Assembly: GCA_017883205.1 (NCBI GenBank)
Contig: JADGNZ010000001.1
Location: forward strand, 62,001-126,000
Origin: Thermoanaerobaculia bacterium
GTDB lineage: Bacteria; Acidobacteriota; Thermoanaerobaculia; Gp7-AA8
Reading direction: 5' to 3'
Length of the DNA stretch: 64,000 nucleotides
Positions 1 through 8,269 of this stretch are shown piece after piece. The position numbers and the translations under genes were made by a program. Positions within the stretch are counted from its first letter, which is position 1; each line of letters begins with the position of its first letter. The notes under the pieces were generated by a model. The model did no database searches. It was not told the DNA's origin and worked only from the letters and a program-made list of their open reading frames with translations.

Positions 1-57
1 TCAATAAGGAAGAGCAGGCGTCACCGTGCAGGTGCAGCTTGAGCCGACCCGCGTTTG

Positions 58-435
58 TCAGCGCGCGCGACGCCGGGCGCCGACGCGCATCCGCAACGTG
101 GCGAACTTCGTTTTTTGCGCGGGCGTCAGGACGATCTCGATATCCGCGTTCGTTGCGTCGATCTCGCCGCGCACCTGCGGACGGACATTGCTCATGAGCG
201 CGTCGATCTTCGCGCGGTGGCGTTCGATGATCTGCTGTACCTGCGTCTTCTGCTGTGGCGTGAGCTCGAGCTCGCCGGCGAGTCGTTCCGCCATCCGGTC
301 GGCGGCGAAACGTGCTGCGCGCCGCGGGAAGAGACGGATCAGGTAGAAATGGTCGCCAGCCACGCCAACGAGAATGCCGGCGAGAAACGCGACGATCACG
401 ACCACGACGGCCGCTGTGCGGGTCTTATTCGACAC
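58..435 (-). CDS. Spy/CpxP-like small membrane-anchored protein
   Basis: A 125-residue protein with one N-terminal membrane segment (about residues 7-27) and a helical periplasmic part. Two LTxxQ-type motifs (LTPQQ at 58-62, LTPAQ at 103-107) are the hallmark of the Spy/CpxP/CnrX group, which senses envelope stress or metals and chaperones exported proteins. The GTG at 435 is preferred because a GGAGGAG Shine-Dalgarno sits 9 nt upstream; an ATG at 444 lies directly against that site. The gene overlaps the end of the anti-sigma gene by 11 bp and is last in a four-gene cassette. A role as sensor or target of the sigma/anti-sigma pair is inferred from position. Confidence 0.72.
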   Translation of the reverse strand: MSNKTRTAAVVVVIVAFLAGILVGVAGDHFYLIRLFPRRAARFAADRMAERLAGELELTPQQKTQVQQIIERHRAKIDALMSNVRPQVRGEIDATNADIEIVLTPAQKTKFATLRMRVGARRRAR

Positions 436-742
436 TGAACACATCTCCTCCGACCGAGACGTCGACCGTCTGGCTGCTCGACACCGCGTCGAGGCCCGGC
501 GCGGGCTCGGGAGATAGCTCCAGCCAGCCGACGCCGACAATCGCCGCCAGCGAGAGTGCCGCGAGCGAGGCCACGACCGGCCGGAACCAGCGCGCCAGTA
601 TCAGCGCCACGCCTCCCGCCGCTTCTTCGGACACACGCGCGCGGACGCGGGCCGCGATGCGCGTTGTCATTACGTCATCCGGCTCGTACTGAAGTTGCCG
701 GGCGTCGTTACGCAACTGCTCGAGGAAGGTGTCGTCAGTCAT
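425..742 (-). CDS. putative anti-sigma factor (short, single TM)
   Basis: A 105-residue protein with a charged cytoplasmic N-terminus (1-50), one membrane segment (about 53-72) and a short outer tail. It starts 8 bp inside the end of an ECF sigma gene, the classic coupled sigma/anti-sigma arrangement. No HxxxCxxC zinc motif is present, so it is not a ZAS-type anti-sigma factor. Function is inferred from position, size and topology; the sequence itself is not distinctive. Translational coupling to both neighbours is suggested by the overlaps. Confidence 0.6.
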   Translation of the reverse strand: MTDDTFLEQLRNDARQLQYEPDDVMTTRIAARVRARVSEEAAGGVALILARWFRPVVASLAALSLAAIVGVGWLELSPEPAPGLDAVSSSQTVDVSVGGDVFSVE

Positions 743-1394
743 TGTTGCCCCCGTGAAGGTCTGCCAGTTTCTCTTTCAGCTTGCCCCGTGCCAGCGACAG
801 ATGCGACCGCACCGTGCCCTCAGTCAGCTTTGTCATCGCGGCGATCTCAGTGTGGCCGAACTGCTCGACGAGATACAGGCGGGCCACGATACGCTGCATC
901 TCCGGAAGCGACTGGATGGCGCGATCGATCCGCGCCGCCAGCTCGTTCGTGATCGCCGGAAGATCGGCGCGGTCACGCCGCTCTGCCGGTGCCGCGTCGG
1001 TGATCTCTTCATGCCGGAACCGTTTGCGATGCTTGATCAGGTCGAGGCCGAGGTTCGTGACGATGCGATAGATCCAGGGACCGAATGGCTCGCCGGTCTT
1101 GAAACGGGCGATGTTCTCGTACGCCTTGACGAACGCCTCCTGCGCCAGGTCTTCCGCGTCGGCTGCATTCCGCACGATTCCCCAGGCGATCGAGACCACA
1201 CGCTTCGTGTATTTCGTCACGAGGTAGCCGTACGAACCGGCATCGCCCGCCTTGACCGCGGTAATCGCGCGCGCTTCGATCGGGTCTTCGCTTATTGCGC
1301 TTCTCGTCTGCGCCCTCTCCGCCGTAAAAACCGATCGATCGAGCGCAAGGGAGCCAAGAGAGGCTCCCCCGAACATCGACGTGGCGCTCATCAT
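735..1394 (-). CDS. ECF-family RNA polymerase sigma factor
   Basis: A sigma-70 family extracytoplasmic-function factor of 219 residues. Region 2 (about 53-120) contains the NAADAEDLAQEAFVKAY stretch typical of sigma2, and region 4 (about 160-212) carries the helix-turn-helix EIAAMTKLTEGTVRSHLSLA. The first 40 residues are not conserved in the family, so a later start is possible. The gene lies 4 bp after a Spy-like gene and overlaps the following anti-sigma gene by 8 bp. The cassette most likely responds to envelope stress or metals and may control its own operon; no clear ECF promoter was identified. Confidence 0.9.
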   Translation of the reverse strand: MMSATSMFGGASLGSLALDRSVFTAERAQTRSAISEDPIEARAITAVKAGDAGSYGYLVTKYTKRVVSIAWGIVRNAADAEDLAQEAFVKAYENIARFKTGEPFGPWIYRIVTNLGLDLIKHRKRFRHEEITDAAPAERRDRADLPAITNELAARIDRAIQSLPEMQRIVARLYLVEQFGHTEIAAMTKLTEGTVRSHLSLARGKLKEKLADLHGGNND

Positions 1395-1398
1395 CTTC

Positions 1399-1875
1399 TT
1401 ACTTCTCGGCCTGTCTGGCTATCCGCTGCTGCAGAAACGTTGCAGCTTTGGCGCGCTGGTCGGCGGAGAGGACGTTGAGTGCCTTTGCGGCGGCGTTGAG
1501 AGCGTTGCTCTTCATGATGTGCTCAGCTTCGCTCTGCTTGTCGAGCAGCGCCTGCGCGGCAGCGACATCGTTCGGATTCGCGATCAGAGCCTGTGCGACG
1601 GACTGCATGCCGCTGCGCATCGACGCGCGGTACGGCTCATTCTGCGTCCGCAGATCGGCGAAGATCTTCTTGATGTCGGCAGCCTGCTGATCGGAGAGGT
1701 TGAGTGCCGCTTTGGCGCGGCCGAAGTGACCGAACATCATCATGCCGCTGCGGCCGCTAGCCATGCATCCATGTCCGCGGCCCATTCCGAGCCCGTGCTG
1801 CGCCAGCGCGAGCGGGACGATGATCAGTACGACCAGGACCGCAACCCCCGATACGATGAGAATGCGCTTCTTCAT
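1399..1875 (-). CDS. exported Spy/CpxP-like protein, Met/His/Gly-rich
   Basis: A 158-residue protein with a clear signal peptide or anchor (residues 1-26). A Gly/Met/His-rich segment follows (about 27-52, including GLGMGRGHGCM and MMMFGHFG), then a helical domain with Spy-like repeats (LNLSDQQ and LNVLSADQR). The Met/His cluster could bind copper or another metal, which is inference. It is first in the cassette, with an AAGGAGA Shine-Dalgarno six nt before ATG. Together with the second Spy-like gene it brackets the sigma/anti-sigma pair, as periplasmic sensors do in CnrYXH-like metal-response systems. Confidence 0.75.
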   Translation of the reverse strand: MKKRILIVSGVAVLVVLIIVPLALAQHGLGMGRGHGCMASGRSGMMMFGHFGRAKAALNLSDQQAADIKKIFADLRTQNEPYRASMRSGMQSVAQALIANPNDVAAAQALLDKQSEAEHIMKSNALNAAAKALNVLSADQRAKAATFLQQRIARQAEK

Positions 1876-1928
1876 GGGTTCTCCTTGTTAGCGAACGGGT
1901 TACGACGGTGGCATACGAACGTTGAACA

Positions 1929-1934
1929 TATAAT
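1929..1934 (+). promoter_or_regulatory. putative -10 box of the 1957 gene
   Basis: A perfect TATAAT lies 22 nt before the ATG at 1957, in the 81-bp divergent gap to the Spy-like cassette. No good -35 hexamer is seen at the usual distance. Confidence 0.45.
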
Positions 1935-1956
1935 CCCGGCAAGTCGCGCCGCTCCT

Positions 1957-3279
1957 ATGCGAACTCTCTTAGCAATCGTCGCGCTTGTGTGCGCGTGCTT
2001 CAGTTCCGCGCTCGCGCAACCGCTCGTCTGTCCGCCGGTTGCCGCTGCCGCCGGGCGTCCGTGCGAGATGTTCCACTATCACGTGTTGATGTTTCGCCCG
2101 GACAACCGCGGATTCATCGAGCTGTACGGTATCAATCAATTCTCCTCGCAGGCAGCCTGCGACCGCGCGCGCGACCTTCAATTCAAGCGCAACATGGCCG
2201 TGGTCGAGTTCTTCCGCACCCAGCGACGGGCTGACTGGTGGAAGGCGGATACGTGCGGGCCGTGCCACTGCGACATGACGGTGGAAACTGCCAGCCCCAA
2301 CATGCTCACGGATTCCGCTCGCTGGTCGCAGGTGCAGCTCGCGAACGACGTCCGCCAGCGGGTCCGCGAGCGTCTACTCGACGCCGGCATCTTGTCGGAC
2401 GCCGAGCTGATTCGAGGTCTTGCGGCGCCGATGGTCACGGCTCCGCTCATCGGCGGTCCGAAACTCGTCACGATGCCGCAGGCGGTTGCGACAGCGGTCG
2501 CATCCAACAGCCCGGATGATCTTCGGATCACTAAGGCCGTCGATACGACTGCGGCTTCGACCTCCTCGCTCGATCTTCCCCTGGCGGACATCCCGCTTCC
2601 GGGCATAGCATCGCCGGTTAGCCCCGTGCCGACGCCAGCGCCACTGTCACCTGCACCATCTCCGATCACTCCGGCGGACGTGCAGAAACCGGCTCCTGCT
2701 CCGCAGCCAGGACCGGTCCCGGCACCCGTTCCCGCATCCGTTCCAGCCCCGGCACCCCTCGGTCCCCCACCTGCGATTGAGCCTACGGTTGTCGTAGCCG
2801 ACGAACCGGAGTTGCCCGCGCCCGAAGATGTCGCGGACGCATTCATCAGTATTGAATCCCAGCGCATCCAAAACGTGCTGAAAGTCAGCGGATCGATCGG
2901 CGACGAATCGGTCAAAGCGCAGGTTCTCGACGCCTGCACACAACGCATCCAGCTCCTTTCCAATCTGCGCTCGATCATCGTCGGTTCGGGAGCAAAGAGC
3001 CGCCTGGTCGCCGCTGCCAACGGTGCTAAGAAAGAGAGCGAGCGGCTGGCCCTCGTGTCTAGACTCCTCGGCAGCGATGTCGGGCCGCACTGGGCGCCGA
3101 AAGACGCGGAAGACGTCGTCTTCGACCCGGGAGTGACCGATCCCGAGCGCGTGCTTCGCGATGCAACCGCCTCGGATCAGCAGAAGCGGCACGCACTCTA
3201 CGCGCTGCTGGCGACGTCATCACCGACCGAGCAGCAGCAGTTGTGGCTCACTTCCGTGATCGAGGCGCTCCTCAAATGA
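1957..3279 (+). CDS. exported protein of unknown function, Pro-rich linker
   Basis: I do not recognise this 440-residue protein. It has a signal peptide (1-20, ending SALA), a cysteine-containing N-terminal domain with a CGPCHC motif at 100-105, and a long Pro/Ala-rich linker (about 208-278). A helical C-terminal domain rich in Gln, Ser and charged residues follows. The open frame extends upstream to 1252, but only the ATG at 1957 gives a signal peptide and it follows a good -10 box. The CGPCHC motif could be a disulphide or metal site. The architecture suggests an envelope protein with two domains joined by a rigid spacer. The next gene is also exported. Confidence 0.75.
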   Translation: MRTLLAIVALVCACFSSALAQPLVCPPVAAAAGRPCEMFHYHVLMFRPDNRGFIELYGINQFSSQAACDRARDLQFKRNMAVVEFFRTQRRADWWKADTCGPCHCDMTVETASPNMLTDSARWSQVQLANDVRQRVRERLLDAGILSDAELIRGLAAPMVTAPLIGGPKLVTMPQAVATAVASNSPDDLRITKAVDTTAASTSSLDLPLADIPLPGIASPVSPVPTPAPLSPAPSPITPADVQKPAPAPQPGPVPAPVPASVPAPAPLGPPPAIEPTVVVADEPELPAPEDVADAFISIESQRIQNVLKVSGSIGDESVKAQVLDACTQRIQLLSNLRSIIVGSGAKSRLVAAANGAKKESERLALVSRLLGSDVGPHWAPKDAEDVVFDPGVTDPERVLRDATASDQQKRHALYALLATSSPTEQQQLWLTSVIEALLK

Positions 3280-3370
3280 AGGCAAAGGGCAGAAGGCAGA
3301 GGGCAGAAGGGAAATGAGGCCAGCGCTCGTTGCAAATCTCTGCCTTCTGCTCTCTGCCTTCTGCCTTCTT
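3278..3370. repeat. inverted repeat, GGCAGAAGGCAGAG family
   Basis: The left arm (about 3278-3310) is made of GGCAGAAGG / GGCAGAGG words; the right arm (about 3337-3370) is their complement (CTGCCTTCTG). The right arm lies inside the next coding sequence and encodes its signal-peptide core. Confidence 0.8.
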
Positions 3371-5017
3371 GCACAGGAAGCGCAGCCTGCTCCCGCGCAA
3401 ACTCCCGCACCCGCGCTCCAGCCGGCGGCATCCGCAGCCATGCCTCCCAGCGAGGAGTTCGTCAAAGCCGTGTACTTCGGCAAGAAGTTTGCCGAGATCA
3501 AAGACTACGCGAGCGCCTACCAGCAGTTCGCAAAAGCAGATCTTCTCCAGCCGGACGTTCCCGGCGTGCTTTACAACATGGGCGTCCTGCTCGCTCGTAC
3601 CGGACGCTATTCCGAAGCGCAGGCAAAGGTCGACCGGTACAACCAGCTCTTCCCCGCCGGCGCGGAGAAGCCGCTCGTGGCCAGGTTGCAGCTCGAGCTC
3701 GAGTTCGAACGGGAACTGCAGAAAAAGCGGCAGGTCGATGACGAGTACACCGCGATCTTCACGCGCGGCCGCTACCTTTACACCAAAGGCGATCTGCCGG
3801 CGGCGCTGAAACTATTTCAGGACGCCGAGCAGCAACGTCCCACCGATCCTGCTGCCGTGTTTAATCAGGGTGTCGTCTACGAGAAGCTCGGAGATCTTCC
3901 AAAGGCTTCGGAGCGTTTTCATCGCTACGAGGAGTTGGAGCCGGACGCCGGCGCGAAGTCTGCGGCCGACCAACGCCTCCTCGGCATCGAGAGCGAGATG
4001 TCCGACATGAAGACGAAGTTCATCTGCCCCTTCTGCGGATTCCGCCTTCCAATCGGCGCGACCTGGTGCCCGCACTGCTGGCACGGTCCGTATCTGACCT
4101 CGCAATCTGCCTGGAGCTCGAGGCCTTGTAGCGATGGTGCGACTGCGACGCGTTCCACTTTCTATGCCGACAATCGCTTCGCGAAGAACGAGTCGTTGCC
4201 CTGTCTCTTCAATGGCTCGATGCTCGAGGCGTTGCGCTACACGCCCGCGCGCCAGCAGCAAGTGCAGGAGGCGCGCAAAGCGGAAGGTTGGTCGTACGCG
4301 GGCGACATCATCCAGGCGTGGCGCGACCGGCAGGGCAACGAGATCCGCTACGTCCAGGGGGCCGACTATCTCGAGAAGATCACGTCGCCCTCCAGCGGCG
4401 ACGTGCTGCTCTTCGCTGCACACAAGACCGCAGACATCGGGATTCTCCTGCTCGATCGCGACGACGTCGTCATCGATGGCCAGAAGTACACAGTGCACTA
4501 CACCTTCGACGCGCAAAACCGGATCGCGCAGGAGCAGGTTGCCTATCAGAATGCCGCGGGCTGCGACGATGTCGTCACGATGACCGCCGACGTCACATAC
4601 ACGAACAACAACCTATCGGCTCTCAAGATCCGAGGGGGCTACAACGGAGCTGTCGTGCAGGGATCGCCTCGCCTCGACTGGGAAGCGAACATCACGTATG
4701 CATACGACACCAACGACAGATTGACGAAAGAAGATCTCGCACTTACGTCGATGACGAAGACCTACACCGAGCGCCCGTACGGCGCAGAGCGTCAGGAGAT
4801 CGGAACGCTCTACCAGGACATGCGCGTACGCAAGCCGGTCGAGCGCATGCTCAGCGCAGGCGATCGTTGCGGCATTTCCGGTACGCAGGTTCTGGGCAAT
4901 CCGGTCGACCTTCGCCCGTTCTACGCCCTCACGCCGAACCTGGCCATCGTCCTCGGCAACGGCGTCACGCGCGCGAGCGTGAGCTTCACGTATCCCGATT
5001 CGTACAGAGTGCACTAG
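3314..5017 (+). CDS. exported TPR protein with zinc ribbon
   Basis: A 567-residue protein. A predicted signal peptide (1-20, core LCLLLSAFCLLA) is followed by a Pro/Ala linker, TPR-like helical repeats (about 50-215), and a zinc-ribbon with Cys238, Cys241, Cys252 and Cys255 (CPFCG...CPHC). The C-terminal half (about 260-567) is beta-rich and resembles RHS-like or WD40-like strands only loosely. A four-Cys zinc ribbon is odd outside the cytoplasm, so either the export signal is fortuitous or the ribbon is structural. The signal peptide is encoded by a repeat arm. The TPRs suggest a scaffold role; no enzymatic function is visible. Confidence 0.7.
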   Translation: MRPALVANLCLLLSAFCLLAQEAQPAPAQTPAPALQPAASAAMPPSEEFVKAVYFGKKFAEIKDYASAYQQFAKADLLQPDVPGVLYNMGVLLARTGRYSEAQAKVDRYNQLFPAGAEKPLVARLQLELEFERELQKKRQVDDEYTAIFTRGRYLYTKGDLPAALKLFQDAEQQRPTDPAAVFNQGVVYEKLGDLPKASERFHRYEELEPDAGAKSAADQRLLGIESEMSDMKTKFICPFCGFRLPIGATWCPHCWHGPYLTSQSAWSSRPCSDGATATRSTFYADNRFAKNESLPCLFNGSMLEALRYTPARQQQVQEARKAEGWSYAGDIIQAWRDRQGNEIRYVQGADYLEKITSPSSGDVLLFAAHKTADIGILLLDRDDVVIDGQKYTVHYTFDAQNRIAQEQVAYQNAAGCDDVVTMTADVTYTNNNLSALKIRGGYNGAVVQGSPRLDWEANITYAYDTNDRLTKEDLALTSMTKTYTERPYGAERQEIGTLYQDMRVRKPVERMLSAGDRCGISGTQVLGNPVDLRPFYALTPNLAIVLGNGVTRASVSFTYPDSYRVH

Positions 5018-5025
5018 TGGATGAA

Positions 5026-5194
5026 GAGATCAGGAAATCAGAGATCAGAGACACCAGAGATCAGAAGCCTGCCTGGTCTCTAATCTCTGTCTCTCGTGAC
5101 TCATGAGAATTCTTTTGCGCGAACAAATGATCAAGCGAAGCCTTCCTGATCTCCGATCTCTTGTCTCTGATCGCTGCTGTTCTGATCTCTCGCT
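5026..5194. repeat. inverted repeat, AGAGATCAG/AGAGAC family
   Basis: Words AGATCAG and AGAGAC on the left (5026-5064) are complemented at 5072-5097 and again at 5144-5194 (CTGATCTC, TTGTCTCTGATC). It fills the whole gap between the TPR gene and the methyltransferase. The same word set recurs at 22.9, 24.6 and 33.9 kb. Confidence 0.8.
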
Positions 5195-5197
5195 GTC

Positions 5198-5911
5198 ATG
5201 ACCTGGTATCGCGAATGGTTCGGCGAGGAGTACCTCGAGCTCTACGCGCATCGCGACGAGCACGAAGCCAGGCGGCAGGTGCTCTTCTTCCGCGAGCACT
5301 TCGGCGACGTCAACGGAGTCATTCTCGATCTCGCCTGCGGCATGGGGCGCCATCTCACGGAATTCAACGGTGCGGGCTTCGACGCGGTGGGCTGCGATCT
5401 CTCCTTCACGCTCCTGCGCACCGGCATCGATGAATATGGACCGCTTCCCGTCGCGCGCGCGGACATGCGGTCGCTCCCCTACTGCAGCGGAAGCTTCGCC
5501 GGCCTGGTCAACTTCTTTACGAGCTTCGGCTACTTCGCGACGGAAGAGGAAAACCTCAGCGTGGTGCGTGAGATGGCGCGCGTACTGCGGCCGGACGGAG
5601 TGTTCCTCTTTGACTATCTCAACGTCGACCGCGAGCTCGACAAGCTCGTCGAGCGCGAGACGCGTGATACGCCAAGCGGCCGCGTGGAGATCGAGCGCTG
5701 GTTCGATCCGCGTGACCGTTCGTTCAACAAACGGATCACGATCGGTCAAAAGCGTTACCTGGAGCGCGTTCGCGGTTACGATCTCAATGAGATCTCGACG
5801 ATGTTCACTTCTTCGGGCCTTTCGATCCGCCAGGTCTTCGGCGACTTTGACGGCGCGCCGTTCGATGCCGCCTCGCCGCGCCTCATCCTCGTCGGGAGCA
5901 AAGCCCCATGA
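5198..5911 (+). CDS. class I SAM-dependent methyltransferase
   Basis: A 237-residue Rossmann-fold methyltransferase. Motif I (VILDLACGMGRH, about 41-52) binds S-adenosylmethionine, followed by an acidic residue in VGCDLS and by ADMRSLPY and EMARVLRPDGVF, typical of Methyltransf_11/25. The substrate cannot be told from sequence. The stop codon overlaps the bshC start (ATGA), so it is co-translated with the bacillithiol genes, and a role in thiol metabolism or in modifying a small molecule is possible but unproven. No Shine-Dalgarno is obvious; the leader is the GATCAG repeat. Confidence 0.85.
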   Translation: MTWYREWFGEEYLELYAHRDEHEARRQVLFFREHFGDVNGVILDLACGMGRHLTEFNGAGFDAVGCDLSFTLLRTGIDEYGPLPVARADMRSLPYCSGSFAGLVNFFTSFGYFATEEENLSVVREMARVLRPDGVFLFDYLNVDRELDKLVERETRDTPSGRVEIERWFDPRDRSFNKRITIGQKRYLERVRGYDLNEISTMFTSSGLSIRQVFGDFDGAPFDAASPRLILVGSKAP

Positions 5912-7464
5912 GCAGCGTGAAGCCCAGCGTGAAGACGGAACCTCCCTGTCTCCGCTTTCCGTTGGTCAACTATCCCGGCCTGAGCAAATTCACGCGCGAC
6001 TGGCTCGTCGCCGACAAGAACGCAACTCAATTCCTGGAGCGCGAACCGCGAACGGAGCGTCGGCGGCCCGCCGGCTGGACCGCCGCCGGCCCGGCGGCGA
6101 CCCTCGTCAAAGCCCTCGCCGAATCCAACCGTCACTGGAATCACAACGTCGACGACGATCTCGCCCGCTGGGCCACCGGCGAAACCTTCACCGTCATCGC
6201 CGGCCAGCAGGTCGGCTTCGCCGGCGGACCGATCTACACGCTAGCCAAACTCGCCGGCATGCTCAAGCTGAAGCGCGTCAACGAGGCAAACGGCATTCCG
6301 ACGACCGTCTTCTTCTGGCTGGCCACCGAGGATCACGACTTCGCCGAGGTGGCGACGCTGGCACTGCCGAAGCGCGATCCGAAGCAGCAGCTGGATCTGA
6401 CAACGCTTCGCGCGCGCAAGCCCGATTCACGACGCGTCGTCGGCTCGCTGCCGATACCGGAAGAGCTGACGCGCAGTCTCATCGAATACCTCGATATCCC
6501 CCGCCCCGCCTGGTTGCGCGAAGGAATCACCTTTCGCGATTCCTTCGCGGAGCTGCTCACGTCTGCGGTCGATGAGAAGTTCATCCTCGTAGATGCGCTT
6601 CTCCCTGAGCTACGCCGCGCCGGCCAGCCGCTGTTTGACGACATCCTGAAAAATTGGGACAGCATTCAGCATGAGCTTGCCGAACGCTCGAAGGCATTGG
6701 AGAGCGCCGGCTACGCACCACAAGTCGTTCCGCGCGACGGCGAACCGTACACGCTACTTTTCGAGCTGGATGATCACGGCGGACGCGAGCTGCTCGATGG
6801 TTCGAGACCGATTGCTTCGCCGGAACGAACGTCGACTTCCGCGCTGACTCGCCCGCTGCTGCAGGACTTCGTTCTTCGCCCCGATCTCTTCGTCGGCGGA
6901 CCTTCCGAGGTGGCGTACTACGCGCAGATCGCACCGTTGCACGAGCTGCTCGATCTCCCGATGCCGCACGTCGCTCTTCGCGCGCACGAGCTGGTCGCGC
7001 CGAAACGCATCGTCCGCACGATCGCGCGCTACGACATCAAACCGGAAGAGATCTTCGCCGGCGCGGACGCGCTGCTTGCGACGCGCGAGCCGGCGGGCGT
7101 GAGCGAGGTCGAGCAACTGGCCGCCGAGGCGCGGCGTGCACTCATCGAGAAGCTTGTTTGCATCGGCGAGATCGCACTTCCCGCCGAACACGCGCTGGCG
7201 CGAGCCATCAATCGCTCGATCGGTCATATCGAGTATCACTTCGACAAGCTGACCGAGCGCGCCATCCGCGGCCTGGCTCGCAAAGACCGGGAACGGTACG
7301 CCGCGGTCCGCGATCTGGTGACGACGCTCCTCCCCGACGGCTTGCCGCAAGACCGCGTAACCGGCTGGTTCGGCTACTGGAACGAGCACGGCCGGCACCT
7401 GATCGATCGAATGATCGACGAAGCGGAACAGGATGAGGACGTGTGCAAGGTGGTGAGTTTGTGA
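5908..7464 (+). CDS. bshC: bacillithiol biosynthesis cysteine-adding enzyme BshC
   Basis: BshC is thought to add cysteine to GlcN-malate, the last step of bacillithiol synthesis. This 518-residue protein has the family length and the N-terminal signature LVNYPGLSKFTRDWL. It also carries the IAGQQVGFAGGPIYTLAKL motif (about 91-109), the TEDHDFAEV stretch and a C-terminal coiled coil. It starts inside the methyltransferase stop (ATGA overlap) and is followed by bshB1 and bshA, so all three dedicated bacillithiol genes lie together. This makes the functional call strong. Confidence 0.92.
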   Translation: MSSVKPSVKTEPPCLRFPLVNYPGLSKFTRDWLVADKNATQFLEREPRTERRRPAGWTAAGPAATLVKALAESNRHWNHNVDDDLARWATGETFTVIAGQQVGFAGGPIYTLAKLAGMLKLKRVNEANGIPTTVFFWLATEDHDFAEVATLALPKRDPKQQLDLTTLRARKPDSRRVVGSLPIPEELTRSLIEYLDIPRPAWLREGITFRDSFAELLTSAVDEKFILVDALLPELRRAGQPLFDDILKNWDSIQHELAERSKALESAGYAPQVVPRDGEPYTLLFELDDHGGRELLDGSRPIASPERTSTSALTRPLLQDFVLRPDLFVGGPSEVAYYAQIAPLHELLDLPMPHVALRAHELVAPKRIVRTIARYDIKPEEIFAGADALLATREPAGVSEVEQLAAEARRALIEKLVCIGEIALPAEHALARAINRSIGHIEYHFDKLTERAIRGLARKDRERYAAVRDLVTTLLPDGLPQDRVTGWFGYWNEHGRHLIDRMIDEAEQDEDVCKVVSL

Positions 7465-7521
7465 TGCAGCATCACGCGCATTGCAACTTCCGCGGTGACA
7501 CGGCGATGAGAGGTTCGAACG

Positions 7522-8244
7522 ATGCTTGAACCGGTCGACATGATCTTCTTCGGAGCGCATCCCGACGACATCGAGCTTTCGTGCGGCGCCACGATCGCGA
7601 AAGCGGTGAAGGACGGACTGCGCGTCGGCATCATCGAGCTGACGCGCGGCGAGCTGGGAACGCGTGGCACTCCCAAAATCCGCCGCCGCGAGGCGCTCAA
7701 AGCTGCCGGCATCCTCGGCGCGCGCTTTCGGGAGCAGCTCGACTTCGGCGACGGCGGGATACGCACCGGCCGCGACGAGGAGATGCAGATCGTCGCCGCC
7801 GTCCGCCGCTGCAAACCGAAAGTCGTCTTCACGATGTGGCCCGACGACCGCCATCCCGACCACATCCGCACGGGACAGATCGTCGCGCAGGCCTCCTTTC
7901 TGTCGGGTCTGCGCGCGCTCGAGACGGACCTTCCCGCGCACCGGCCGCAAGTGACGATCTACTACCCGCAAAACTATCTCGTCACGCCCAGCTTCGTTGT
8001 CGACGTAACGAAGACGTGGAAGACGAAGATGCGCGCCATCGCCGCTTTCAAGTCGCAGTTTCACAATCCGAAGTCGAAGGAACCGCCGACGTTCATCGCC
8101 GACAAGAAGTTTCTGGAGATGATCGAAGCGCGCGGCCGCCACTTCGGCGCGCTGATCGGCGTCGAATATGGCGAAGCGTTCATGACCAAACAACCGCCGA
8201 AGGTCGACGACATCATCGCGGCATATGAAGGGAGAGAGCCGTGA
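7522..8244 (+). CDS. bshB1: bacillithiol biosynthesis deacetylase BshB1
   Basis: A 240-residue PIG-L/LmbE-family zinc deacetylase that removes acetyl from GlcNAc-malate. The N-terminal GAHPDDIEL motif (His13, Asp15, Asp16) supplies zinc ligands and the catalytic base, and a second HPDH motif (about 112-115) supplies the remaining histidine. The LTRGELGTRGTPKIRRREA stretch is typical of BshB1. It sits 57 bp after bshC and is followed by bshA, in the bacillithiol operon. Confidence 0.93.
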   Translation: MLEPVDMIFFGAHPDDIELSCGATIAKAVKDGLRVGIIELTRGELGTRGTPKIRRREALKAAGILGARFREQLDFGDGGIRTGRDEEMQIVAAVRRCKPKVVFTMWPDDRHPDHIRTGQIVAQASFLSGLRALETDLPAHRPQVTIYYPQNYLVTPSFVVDVTKTWKTKMRAIAAFKSQFHNPKSKEPPTFIADKKFLEMIEARGRHFGALIGVEYGEAFMTKQPPKVDDIIAAYEGREP

Positions 8245-8269
8245 TGGAAGTGGCCACTTACAACGAACC

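Noticed and set aside
1252-1956. N-terminal 235 codons of the long frame ending at 3279
   Set aside because: They run antisense through the sigma and Spy-like genes; the signal peptide and -10 box place the start at 1957.
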